The notes below the pieces were generated by a model. The model made no database searches, had not been told where the DNA came from, and was given only the letters and a program-made list of their open reading frames with translations. The translations under genes were made by a program, and so were the position numbers. A stretch of DNA of 64,000 nucleotides from Elysia crispata (lineage: Eukaryota; Mollusca; Gastropoda; Plakobranchidae): assembly GCA_033675545.1 (NCBI GenBank), contig JAWDGP010003851.1, positions 213,544 to 277,543 on the forward strand. The letters are read 5' to 3'. The stretch's first letter is position 1. The number at the start of each line of letters is the position of its first letter. Positions 1 to 24,176 of the stretch are shown piece by piece.

Positions 1-461
1 TTTATACAAGCCTCTATACTAACCAAAAGAAAATTCGTAGATCAATTAAGTTATTCATAATAGTTGTAAATGAAAAGCCGCATATACTTTATTTACATTT
101 GAATTTGATCTATTTCACTAAAAACGTATATGAGCACTGTATACTTTTGATAAGCACACAGTTCATTTGCCTCTCTAAGGCTACAGACACACATACACAC
201 ACATGTATATATAGCTTATATCCTCATGATTATAAGGGAGCCCCGGCAACTGGTTACGTTTCTCAGAATTAAGATCTGATTACTTCTTGTTCTTTCGCAT
301 CCTTCCCCAGAACCTCTCCCATCTTTAGGCCCACATAATTATTGCTCTTCACAAGGCCTAGATTGCGTGTTGATTTCAAGGACTTTTTTTTGAAAATGCA
401 TCTTTGTCTCGTAAAATTTTCACAACGGTTTATTTTTCTCTTTTTCAAGCTTAAAATTTAC

Positions 462-848
462 GCCTTTATCACATTACAAACCTTTTCCAAATACATAGAT
501 ACTTGAAGCTTATTAAAGATTATTATATTTGTAGCTTTTGCTATATCTTGAACTACTGTTTCTTTAACTTTAAGAGTGATAAAGACATTTTCCTATTGTT
601 TCTGTGTTTGTGTAAGCGACATTATCTAATTAATCTAATCTTATCACAACTTTGCCTTTCCCCAGACACATAGATCTAGATACATCAAACTACTTAAAGA
701 TTATTATGTTTACAGCTTTTGCTATGCATGAGGCAATCTTAAGCTACTGTTTCTTCATCTCTGAGAGTAATAAAGACATTTTCCTATTATTTCTGTGTTT
801 GTATAAGCGACATTATCTAATTAATCTATTCTTATCACGGCTTTGCCC
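462..848. repeat. Two diverged tandem copies of a ~190-bp unit
   Basis: AAAGATTATTAT.TTT..AGCTTTTGCTAT occurs near 515 and again near 696, and GCGACATTATCTAATTAATCT near 616 and 807. The offset grows from about 181 to 191, so small indels separate the copies. No coding potential was recognised. Confidence 0.8.
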
Positions 849-2127
849 TTCCCATGCATGCGGAACGACGCAGCCATTGATGGGCTGGGGACTAGTGGAA
901 ATTATGTACGTACTTTACATACAACTTCCTTCTTCAGCTCCGCTTACCCGTAAGGGCTTGAGGAAAATGCTTGAATCCCCAAATTAAATGACCAGTCCCA
1001 AGAAGATGGCGTGTGTTGTTGTTCTAAATGAACGGCTCCTAAGTAAATGGATGAACGTTTAATGATCTGGGCAACATGTTTACTAAAAAACCAGTACAAT
1101 TACGCGATTGTGTGCACTATAATTATTTTGACTTTTCACAAGATTTCTGATCTTTGTTTTTTGTTTTTTTTTTAGTTCATTTTTGCCGCTTGAGTTCTTT
1201 TATGTATGCTTGCGTCAAGCAACGGGCTGTTTAGAAAATGTGCAACAATCTAAGCCTATAGTGGCCTTTATGATGCGACCGCTGAAAGTGTCAATTCTCA
1301 TTTTAAAACATTCAACCAACTGAACTGTCCTGCACCCTCCGATCTGGGATTGTGATTTTTATTCAAGACCCATCAGGCATTTTAGAAACTTCGAGGTTGT
1401 GAGAGTTGTATTCCTTTTCTTAGATGCCTGAGACTCATTGCAGTGATACAGCAGTGGAGACAAAACTCCTATTTTCATATCAGCAATGATCAAACGAACT
1501 CGCTAAATGGTTGATTTGATATATTTTGGTCCAGGTTCATTAGTCTTGACTATAATATACGTACAATGATGATTTCATCACTTTTAAAACCGATCCTTTT
1601 AAACGATGGTCTATATCGGGATTAACCAGTCTTGGCATCACGATCAGTAAAATCTATGAAACGTTAATACTACGAAAGATAATATGAGGGCATTAGTATC
1701 ATCTAACGCCGATAACAGAGGGTGCGGGAAAAAAAATAAAAATGAAAAAAGAGTTCAAGATTATCTGATCCACACACTCCCTCGCATTAAAAAAACAAAA
1801 CAAAAAAAAACCAAAAACAACGCTGCTACGGACAAAGGGAAGCATAAGCTTATCCAAGTGACAAGGGAAATAATTCTGGTCTCAATAAACTTACAAAATA
1901 CAATCGTTCGTACTTCTGACTAGCTTATGAACAGTATTTCAAGTAGTAAAAGTCTTCATCTAAAGATGTTTTTTTCCCTAACACTTTTGAATACTTCACT
2001 ATAAGATCAGTGTGTCAGACAATCACCACATCAAATAAAATTAATACTTGCAAACGGAGCTTCTTCCCAAACATGGAACAGACCTAATAAAGTCTAGTGA
2101 CTCGCAAGGTGACATATAAAATTTATA

Positions 2128-2162
2128 GAGAGGAAGAGGGGGACACAGAGGGAGACAGACTG

Positions 2163-2243
<81 letters not shown>

Positions 2244-2350
2244 TAGAAACTCAGAGAGAGAGAGGAAGAGAGATAGAAACAGACAGGGAGAGAAAAAGTG
2301 AGAGACAAACAGACAGAGAGGGAAACAGATTTAGACAGAGAGAGAATGAA

Positions 2351-2400
<50 letters not shown>
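2128..2400. repeat. GA-rich microsatellite region
   Basis: Pure GA runs at about 2166-2238 and 2367-2400 are joined by interrupted GA/GATA/GACA sequence. Open frames across it (Arg-Glu or Leu-Ser repeats) are artefacts. Confidence 0.97.
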
Positions 2401-2402
<2 letters not shown>

Positions 2403-3100
2403 TTTTCATTTAGATACTCAGATATACAGAAGTGCTCCAGTCAGAGTTAGATAGATAGATATACAGAAAAAAAATAGAGAGTTCGAGAGTAAGCCTATTT
2501 GAGAAAAAAGAAAGTAAACTGATCTAATGTTATGCTCAATCCACTTCAATAATGTGATGTTACGAAACTTTTTAACAGGCCAACTATTTTACTTTGCACA
2601 ACTCACAAGGGAACATGACATAAGGGCAACAGAGGGGACTTTTAACGGCACTTCACTCTATGTCTAGCAAGCTGACACAATACTCCACCGGCTATAGTTA
2701 GGTGCATCTAATCACTTCTTTCGTGAGCTGTGCGAGGGATTATTTGAAAAGAGTTTTCACAAGTTTAGATTAGAACCTAACGTTCCAACCGATCCAATTA
2801 CATCTCGAGTCTCGGACTTGCACTAGCAACGTTGCTCTTGAGCGTAACGAGGATAACGCTTTCGTGGCTGAACCAAGTAAGTTGTTATGGTCTCCGTACT
2901 TAACGGTTTGAATCTTGGCTTTCTGCCATAGTCACAGTTGTCGTTATGCCTGCATACGACACACGACCTCAAGACCTCGTTTACTTTTTCACTATGCTTA
3001 TGAAGGATTTAATTGAAGACGTCCATATACATTGCCGCTACCCTGCTTACAAAGAATTAACGTAAATCCCTCAGATACCGCCTTCACTATGCCTATCAAG

Positions 3101-3495
3101 GATTGAAGACGTCCGCATACATTGCCAATGATTGACGTGACGACGCCAGACTTCGCTCTCACTATTCTTGCAAATCAATGATTGAAGACGTCCGCATACA
3201 TTGCCAATAATTGACGTGACAACGCCAGACTTCGCTCTAACTATTCTTGCAAATCAATGATTGAAGACGTCCGCATACATTGCCAATGATTGACGTGACG
3301 ACGTCAGACTTCGCTCTCACTATTCTTGCAAATCAATGATTGAAGACGTCCGCATACATTGCCAATGATTGACGTGACGACGTCAGACTTCGCTCTCACT
3401 ATTCTTGCAAATCAATGATTGAAGACGTCCGCATGGATTGACAAGGGTTGATGTGACTTCGTCGTACACCGCTCTCGGTATGCCAACCAAGAAAG
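3101..3495. repeat. 79-bp-period minisatellite array
   Basis: GATTGAAGACGTCCGCAT begins at 3101, 3180, 3259, 3338 and 3417, exactly 79 bp apart. The four full units are nearly identical; the fifth is truncated and diverged. Degenerate related units flank it from about 2940 to 3545 (for example ATTGAAGACGTCCATATACA near 3013). Units are richer in GC than the surroundings and have no palindrome typical of CRISPR. Confidence 0.93.
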
Positions 3496-4596
3496 AGGAT
3501 CTAACGAAAAAACAGCTCTCACAACGCTTACAAGGGGAGATATATAGAGGGAAAGACACCGCCACCATTGGTGTTACTCTAGAAATATTAGGTTAGCATC
3601 GAGATGTTACGGCGCTTGTGTGTATGTGTGCTTGTTCTAATTGTCGGGTAAAGAGCAATTATTTTACTCAAGTAGTTCAGCTCTATTATTATAGTTTAAA
3701 CCGATCTTCCACCGTTCACCTTCAATAAACTATAAAGTCCTTGAATCACTCACCTTCAAAAGTATATTTATGATACAGAAAGCGAGGATTAATATGATTG
3801 TGGTACTAAGTTAACTGGTTCTCACCTGTATTTTATGGTCTCATCATGCAACTATTGACTATATTGTGCGCCTCCTATCTTTACGCAAAGGAGATAAACC
3901 AATCAGTGCAGGTTAGGCCACACTGTTATGTTTTTGTCTGATCTTTCTAAATTAACCTCCAGCATGTTGTACTGTAATTTTTGTGTTGAAAACATGTGGT
4001 GGTTCTGTTTGTAAGATGAAATCTTGAATAATAAAGCCTAACATAGTCATTACTGTGCCTATATGCGCCGGTAATTTTTTTAGAACCACCCGTCTGTAGA
4101 AAAAAAAAGTTTACGAACATTGACATAAAAGGAAAATTATTTTGTGGAATATTAATGTATAACTCATTGCTTTGCCATTATTCTGGAGCCGACGGATATT
4201 TTACTGTGCTTGAGCTTCATAGACAACTGTTTCAGTTGCCATTCTTTCGCTGAAAGTGTACTTTTAACTGGGGAAAAAATGCGTAATCGTACATAAATAC
4301 ACGTAACGTCCGGCCCGCTACTTTTATTTAGAAAAGTTGCCGACGCCTTATTTAAACTACTCGTATTTAATAAAATGTTCAATGAAAATTTGGCAAAATT
4401 GGAATTTTTGTATTGATTTCGTTCACGGGTAAGGTGACATGTGGAGTTCTATGATAAATAAGGTGTCATTAAATTCATTGCGAAGGAGGAAATAAACACA
4501 GTGCATTTAATTTGAACTCCCCGTCCATAATCATTTCCATTCCCCCTCTAGTACCCCCTATCCCGCTGACTTTTTTTTAGGTCATGAGGAAAGTCA

Positions 4597-4873
<277 letters not shown>

Positions 4874-6253
4874 GGGGTGGGGGAGGGTAATGGAACATGG
4901 GAGAAAGATAGGAGAGCAAGTTAGAGCGAAGAGAGACGATGATGATGATTAAAACAATGTACCTGAAAGAAATAATACACTGCGCCTACATTGAGGACAC
5001 CTCACTTGACTGCATGTATTTCTTTCCACTGTTTGGCAAAAAAAATGTACGAGTAATCATCTTGAGTTTGGGAACATAATACAAGATGCATTTTGCACAA
5101 TAATTATTAAAGCCTCTTTATTGCGGCTATTGTTTTAAAAAGGAATTATGATCAAGTCAGAAAAACATTTAAACAGACTGTCTCTTTTATACCGCCTCAT
5201 TTCCAGCAGTTGACTAGTGCGGAGAAAAATATGGGAGAGTTTTAGAACCATGATAAAATAAGACTAATTTTTGGAGTAGCTGAGTTAAATGATATAAATT
5301 AAAAAAAAATTTTTTTGAAAGAAGAAATGTGCTAGAGGATTGAGTAATAAAGATATGGAAATTTATTAAATAAAATTTGGTCTGAATGCCTTAGTGTCTA
5401 CAATTTAATAAATTATGAATATTTTTGCTAAGGTTGAGTGCCTTTGAAAGATTTAAACATTGAGGCTGGTGCTGGCGAGAGTGAAACATGTAGCCTCAAT
5501 TTATATTCCTTTACATAACTCTGGTCTTTTCTTCACAAGCTCGACAGTGTGGAACCTGATGTCAGCTGAGCACATTGAGCTCTTTTCTTTCAGTTAATTT
5601 ATGCGCCCTTTAGAGGTTATCTGGTTATCTAGATAAAGAAAGCTGGCAATATTGATTTTATAAGCAGTACCTAGCACAACATTGGCACAGTCATCTTGGT
5701 CACTAAGGCCATTGACATGTAGATTCTTACCAGAATCAACAGAAATAAGAAAACAAACGCGTCTCCTTATACTTTTCTCTGTCTTTCTCCGCCTTACCAG
5801 TCCTTACCTTTTCCCTTTTCAACACTTTTATTCATCATCCTTTTCTTCTCTTCATCATAGTTCTAGAACTTTTCATCTTTAAAAAATCTAACAATCAATC
5901 AATCAATCATATAAATAATCCATGCCTGGACCAGCATGTTTTCTCACACAGCGCATATCAACATTATTAAGTTTGCATCATAGCGTCAAAAGACACATAT
6001 TGAAATATTCTTCAACCATTAAACACAGCTCACAATTACTATATACCACTCAACCATCTCTCATGATTATTTCTTATCGACAGCACACATGGGTGGACGA
6101 CTCAAATATTAAGTTGTTGAAATCCTTGATTCTATTGTGTTCTGTAGGACGAAGTGCTAGATTTCGAGGAAACACAGTGACACACTCGACCTTTTGATGT
6201 CGGTGAACATTTTGGATAAGCTTATCGCTGCTTCTGCAAGGACAATAGTATTG

Positions 6254-6335
6254 ACTAGGCCTAGCTCTAAACATGCCCGGCTCTTCAGTGTATTAACTAG
6301 GCCTAGCTCTAAACATGCCCGGCTCTTCAGTGTAC
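6254..6335. repeat. 42-bp tandem duplication
   Basis: ACTAGGCCTAGCTCTAAACA begins at 6254 and 6296, and the identity extends through GCTCTTCAGTGTA. The unit contains the palindrome CTAGGCCTAG. Confidence 0.92.
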
Positions 6336-6603
6336 TTCTAGGATGATGGGACGTGGGTTTTAGGCTAAAAAAAATTGTACCAAGCTAAACATCACACTTA
6401 TAAATTACAGACAGTGTGCGACAGCGAGGGTGTCAGGAATTTATCTTCTGTGTTGCTGCTTATCTGTAGGCCTAAACCACTACAGGTTTGAACGAAAAGA
6501 TACCTGAGAGCCCAATTACTTGCTTTATCATCGCTGACAAAAGTTATAGCAGGGATAGCTTTATCATGCGTGTTCTGACCGAGGTTACAGCGTCCATCCT
6601 AGG

Positions 6604-6605
<2 letters not shown>

Positions 6606-6684
<79 letters not shown>
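6606..6684. repeat. (CT)n microsatellite
   Basis: About 79 nt of uninterrupted CT dinucleotides. Confidence 0.98.
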
Positions 6685-6687
<3 letters not shown>

Positions 6688-7480
6688 TGGTATAAAGATG
6701 GATGGACTTAAGGCAGGCCCAGATTATACTGACACCTTCTTTACTCATCGTAGATAGAAAGGCTACCATATTTTCAGGAGTAATTTTTTAAATATTATCA
6801 CCATCCTTCTTCTTCTTCTTCTTCTTCTCCTGATCAATTAAATTGTTGAGATAACCGCACCCGATGATCGCAGCCACGTTTGGTCGTGAAACTCACTCTA
6901 GTCTGCTCAACGCTCTACAAACTTAGTTATCAGCCCCACCCCCAAGTGTCAGTCGAAAGAACAGAATAAGAAACATAATTATGTACTCTTCTTGCGAACA
7001 AAAATTAATTCAGTGCACGCTTTATCTCTCAGAGTAAAGTCATATACCACCTAGTCAAAGCAGATTCATAACTTTCCACAAGTCCTGGCTGTCAAAGGTC
7101 AAGACAACTATAATAACGCACAACTTTTACTTCAAAATTGTCCCGCCTTCTTTCCCCATGTAACACTGACAGAGACCAATAACTCAAAAGAACAAATTGT
7201 AAAAGGCGACATTGCTTACCTGCCAGAATCATAGTAATAGTGTTATTGTAAATAAATCCAAATATATGTGATTAAAAAATAGCAAACATGATACAACCAA
7301 CCGACTAACCGCACAAACAAAAAGTTTCAAATTAATAAATTAATAAGACTTGAAACCGCGAAAACTTGATGAATTTTTTTTTTTTTTTTTTTTTTTTGTA
7401 TTTGCCTTTTAGAACTATTTAAAAAAGGCATGGTGCCTAAGACATCCCGCAAATCAATCTGCAAAAGTCGTCTGTTTCCT

Positions 7481-7482
<2 letters not shown>

Positions 7483-7511
<29 letters not shown>
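7483..7511. repeat. (CT)n microsatellite, short
   Basis: About 14 CT units. An (AAC)8 run follows at 7598-7621, and a T run lies before it at 7377-7397. Confidence 0.95.
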
Positions 7512-7514
<3 letters not shown>

Positions 7515-7739
7515 AAAGAACACCGGATTTATAATTCATTCTGTGAATGGCATGTGATCCCTAGTTGTTGTTATTTAAAGCAGTTTTGTATGAAAAAACA
7601 ACAACAACAACAACAACAACACCTTTTTGTGTGCAAGCATTGTTAGAACAAGCTGTAAACCCCGTTCTACGAACGGGACCATGGTGTCAATTTGCCGAGG
7701 CTGGGGTGCGTGTGCGTATTAAATAGGTTTATAAATGGT

Positions 7740-8990
7740 CTTGATATCTAACATTTTACTAAAATGATCCAGATATGTCTCCACCTACCCATCTTTACCT
7801 AGATTCTAGATAGCTCGATAGTTCTTATTCTAAACTCAAAATTTAGTTAAAGGACGTAAATTCTTTTGAAATAAAGGAAATCGACTAATTCTGTACATTC
7901 CCAAAATGTTTTTGATCATTTTAAACGCTTATTAGAAAGCTTTGAATTTTCGCATTAAATGCATAAAAGTGCACTGCCTTGCGGGAATTTTTAGCCGAGC
8001 AGTTATTTAAACCTGCATAAAAGTTCTAAAAAATGTATAATTCTAAAAATAAAATTCAGATTTTTCTAGTTGTAGATCCTAACCTTTTGATTTGAGTCTA
8101 GCTGTTGTAAATGTATAGGCATTAGATCTAGAATCTTTTTTCGGAGCAACCTTTTTAGAGTCTTTACTTAGATCTTACACTATTTCATGAAGTTCTAGAT
8201 CTAGATTTATTCCACACGGTTTTAGATCTGCGCGCCGCCGCCTACATTGTATGCGTACTTTCAGTTTCATTCCTGCCATCTCTGCCCAGCTGTGCTTACA
8301 GGAAATAGTTCGCACACTCGTCTTTTTCTTTTAAGAAAATAATAATCATACTCTTGCCTTTAATTTTCGACAAATACTATTTGGGTGAAAAATAATATTA
8401 CCGCTCCAATCTTTCGGTCAATTTACAACTTTATGCCAAATTTGACGTTCCTAGGTGTTCTAGAAATTTGCGGTTAGATGGTCCTCAATTTCGCATAGCT
8501 CATTATATTGCTAAAGAAAAACAAAACGCCTAAAACAACGCCTACTACGACAGAGTAGCCTAGTTGGTTAATTTTGTTAAACACTTGGCGGTAAGCAGTG
8601 CACCAGTTGACTTTTTTTTTTCTTTTTTTTTTTTTTGAAATTCACAATCTTGCAACGAGTCTTTAGAAGGCTCAATAAATCGATTTTAAAGTTAAAAAAT
8701 TAATCTTCCTGATTTCACACATTTCATCTGAAAAAATCTGGTAATTTGCTGAGATATGTAGATGCCATTTTAAAGCTTTCGCAGCCGAAGCTAACGAGCC
8801 CTTATCTTGATTAGGTCAGTATATTTTTAGACTGATAATTTGCATAATTTCCTACCTTGCGGTACGTAGGCGGCTACCACTTTCGCGATCAATTTCCCTC
8901 AGAGCTTATTTCTGACAACTGCTAAGCACTGCATAAAGTCCTAGCTCAGTGTATTTTTACGACGATAACAACAACAAAAACAACTATTGT

Positions 8991-9082
<92 letters not shown>

Positions 9083-9121
9083 ATGCTGCTGTCGCTGATG
9101 TTTCTCTTGCTGTTGCTGCTA

Positions 9122-9156
<35 letters not shown>

Positions 9157-9169
9157 ACTACTACTACTG

Positions 9170-9232
<63 letters not shown>

Positions 9233-9278
9233 ATATTAATGCTGCTGTTGCTGATGTTTCTCTTGCTGCTGATACTGT

Positions 9279-9361
<83 letters not shown>

Positions 9362-10060
9362 GCACCACCCCAACTCATCATTTTATGGCCTTACCTCTAA
9401 GTGCAAAAGTCAGACATTACAGTGATTTTGGTAGTGGCAATTCGAGTCATTACTTTATTGTGTCTACGTTGCTACGTCGCGACGGTTCTTCAAAAAGTTG
9501 TCCCGTTTCGTTTCCGGGGCAAATGAATGAGGATCTAAATTTAGAATAATATTTTTTTCCCCCTTCGTTTACTTTCCTCTGTGGCTACAATAATCTATAC
9601 ACTTCGATCTAGATCCAGCAAGCTTAGTAGATAAACCTACACCTCACTAGTCTAGATCTAGTATTGTTTCCAAAAAATTACTCCACATTTTACCCATAGT
9701 AAAGATTTGGTAAGACTCCTACAGAGAACATAAATCTTATATTCACAAACTGAGCGAACCGGATCAAATCCGATCAGTGTTCTATTATTTTGATCTAGAA
9801 TCTAGATCTAGATCTAGTTAACTTCTATTGTTTTCTTATTGTTGTAGTTAATCATATCTCAATCTATTTCGAGAGAATAATAATTTAAATGTCCTAGTAA
9901 GGTAGTACAATCTAGAATATGTAGGCTCTCACTGAATATCTTACTAAATCTAACATTATGTAATTGTAAATAAAAATCTGAATTTAGATCTAAATCTAGA
10001 ATCAAGAATTTTATATTTGGCCTTTGAGTTTAAATTGTAATGCCCAGTTGAACTAGATCT
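7740..10060. repeat. TAGATC/TCTAGA-rich region
   Basis: AGATCTAGAT, TCTAGATCTAG and one-base variants recur many times (for example near 8192-8210, 9650, 9796-9816, 9985). A second dense cluster lies at 56083-56240. The density exceeds what random AT-rich sequence should give, but I have not counted it formally. AG/CT-type satellites are absent between the copies. Confidence 0.6.
8988..9361. repeat. Compound (ACT)n/(GCT)n microsatellite with internal duplication
   Basis: Three long ACT runs are separated by GCT-rich inserts. The insert AATGCTGCTGTCGCTGATGT plus TTCTCTTGCTG near 9082 recurs nearly unchanged near 9239, about 157 bp later, so a whole segment duplicated. Long poly-Leu, poly-Ser and poly-Val frames arise from the repeat. 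Confidence 0.96.
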
Positions 10061-11059
10061 AAGTCCTTAGAAATATCACACCGGCATTGCAAGAACTGTA
10101 TACTTAATTAGGTAATCTGAGCATTGTGGATATGGATTCAATACCAATAATTTTAAAATACATAAATCACAACTGTTTGATTACCAGGATTTTGAATTTA
10201 AAGAGTATCAGAGAGGGATGTACACAGTTGCCACTGCACAGGAGAGGCCTTTAATCCATATTTTCCAAGCTAACCAACCACAGCATCTTTACACAGGCTG
10301 TAGTTCTTGTAGATAAAACTGCAGATTATTCGGGAGGAAAGTTTTTTTTTTTCCTACAAAGAATCAAGGGCTTGAAATTTTAAAGAAAGGTGGAGGGGAG
10401 GTGGGGAGGGGGAAAAGGAAAAGAGGCCTTGGGTGACTGCAGTAATGTGAGGTTGTATTGTGGGGTGCAACCGCTGAAGCAGAATAGACAGGCAATCAGT
10501 CTTAGGAAAAGAAGCATAACTTTTATTTTAATGTAAGTCAAGAACTTGACCCACCCCTGAGAATAACACACTTTTTCCTCAATGTCTTTCTATTTCTTTC
10601 TCTAGGAGATATGATGTGAAATCTGTCTCACTTTTGAATACATCATATACTCTATCAGTGGCTGTGTAGTAGTGTTGGGTCGAAGAAGCACTTTCTGCAG
10701 ATTTGTGAGACAGCAGGTAAAAGAAATGGGTAATAGCAAGTCAGCTGGTAATTTGAGGGTAGAAAAACAGTGGTGCTATCTCCATACTTCCACTGAATAT
10801 GAAACATTTCTGATCTATCACTGAGACAGAGGGTTAAAAAATTTTCCTGTCGGACCATTTATAACCCTCTTTCCCTAGGTGATAATCTCTATTTTGCCCA
10901 TCCCCTGAGCTGCCTGTCATGAGGCAAGAGAGGGCACAGGCACCTGCTGTAGATTTGCAGCAGCCACAGTAGAACAATAATTACTAAGCTTAAAAATGAT
11001 TATCATGAAACTACATGCATGATATTTTATTAGAACAATATTAGTGGTGTTCAAAGCAT

Positions 11060-11062
<3 letters not shown>

Positions 11063-11094
<32 letters not shown>
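11063..11094. repeat. (TA)n microsatellite
   Basis: 16 TA units; a second array of about 24 units lies at 11242-11289. Confidence 0.97.
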
Positions 11095-11098
<4 letters not shown>

Positions 11099-11239
11099 TT
11101 CAGGTTCCAGATTATATAAAACTAAACCTAGATCTAGCTTACAGCTTGTCTAGACAAAGCCCACACGCCTCTCTACTTTTTGTGCCATATTTCTGTAAGC
11201 ACTTGAAAAAAATTGTGCATCAATGAAATGTATGTGGTA

Positions 11240-11241
<2 letters not shown>

Positions 11242-11289
<48 letters not shown>
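11242..11289. repeat. (TA)n microsatellite
   Basis: About 24 TA units, 150 nt after a shorter TA array. Confidence 0.97.
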
Positions 11290-11294
<5 letters not shown>

Positions 11295-12023
11295 AGCTTT
11301 TGGATATGAAATAGCATATTGGTACAGTAGATCGATATGTGTAGTTGGATAATGTGCATGTCAATCTCAGGATCTCTTCATGGTCATTTATTTTAGAAAA
11401 TTAAAAAGTAATACCGATTTTACAGTACCTTGGCTTACACTGACAGCTCCTCTTCATCAAACTTCCTGTGGCCCATGCTCTACTGTAGAACTAGATCTAG
11501 GCTTAATAAAGAAAAGGAGGAAAATTTGTCAAGAAACTTAGGCTAAGTTGATCTAATAAACTAAATGGTGGGTCAATGTGAGACTGGGCGGCATGGTGTT
11601 CTGTTGTCAAGTGAAAGACTAATAGAATTAGATTTAACTTAGAACTTACAGGATGCAAATGCCCGCAAGTCTTCAGCCATAGCGCATGCTATCTGCACGC
11701 AGGCACTTGAGGTCATGCAGGTGCGGGTCCCAACTCTACAAGGAGAAGGGGATCTGCCCCTAGACTCAGGCTATGTGTGGGTGACTTTCTCATTCTCTCA
11801 CTTTAGACACCTCAGTACACAGTACAATCAGAGACACTAGATTTAGCCAAGCCCTCGGTGTTAGTACTATAAGGAACTTGTGTGGTGTATGCTCAGGCGG
11901 TTTCATTTGAGTTTCATGAGGTAGAAGAATCAGGAGATAGTGTTTTTACTAAGGATTAAGAAGGAAAACTATGGCCTCTATTGTTAATTATTTTTGATAA
12001 TCTTTTCCTTTCAGGCTGATATC

Positions 12024-23911
<11,888 letters not shown>

Positions 23912-24170
23912 TTTGCTTTTCTTTGTTGTATCAACACTCATTCATCATGTTTATTATTTCTTGCAACTTTATTGTCACTTTTGAACAGAAAAATAATTAT
24001 TGAATTTCAAAATACCTTCACAAAAATATTTTCACCAGAAAGGGCCATTTATAATTGCAAGGTAGCCTTTCCTGCAGTTTTAATTTTTGTGCAAATAGTA
24101 CTGAAAATTTATATGAAAAAACTATGTTCTTCAAATTTACTTCCATTCATTGGCAAGCTATACCTTAAAA

Positions 24171-24176
24171 AATAAA
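24171..24176 (+). terminator. Candidate ATE1 polyadenylation signal AATAAA
   Basis: AATAAA occurs 260 nt after the ATE1 stop codon, inside an A-rich stretch. It is the first canonical hexamer downstream. No transcript end is visible from sequence alone, and later hexamers exist. Confidence 0.4.

Noticed and set aside
3101..3495. The 79-bp array as a CRISPR array
   Set aside because: The whole unit repeats, including the part that would be spacer; there are no unique spacers, no cas genes, and the setting is eukaryotic.
8941..9400. Long poly-Ser, poly-Val and poly-Leu open frames
   Set aside because: They are frame products of the ACT/GCT microsatellite; no flanking coding signal or splice context.
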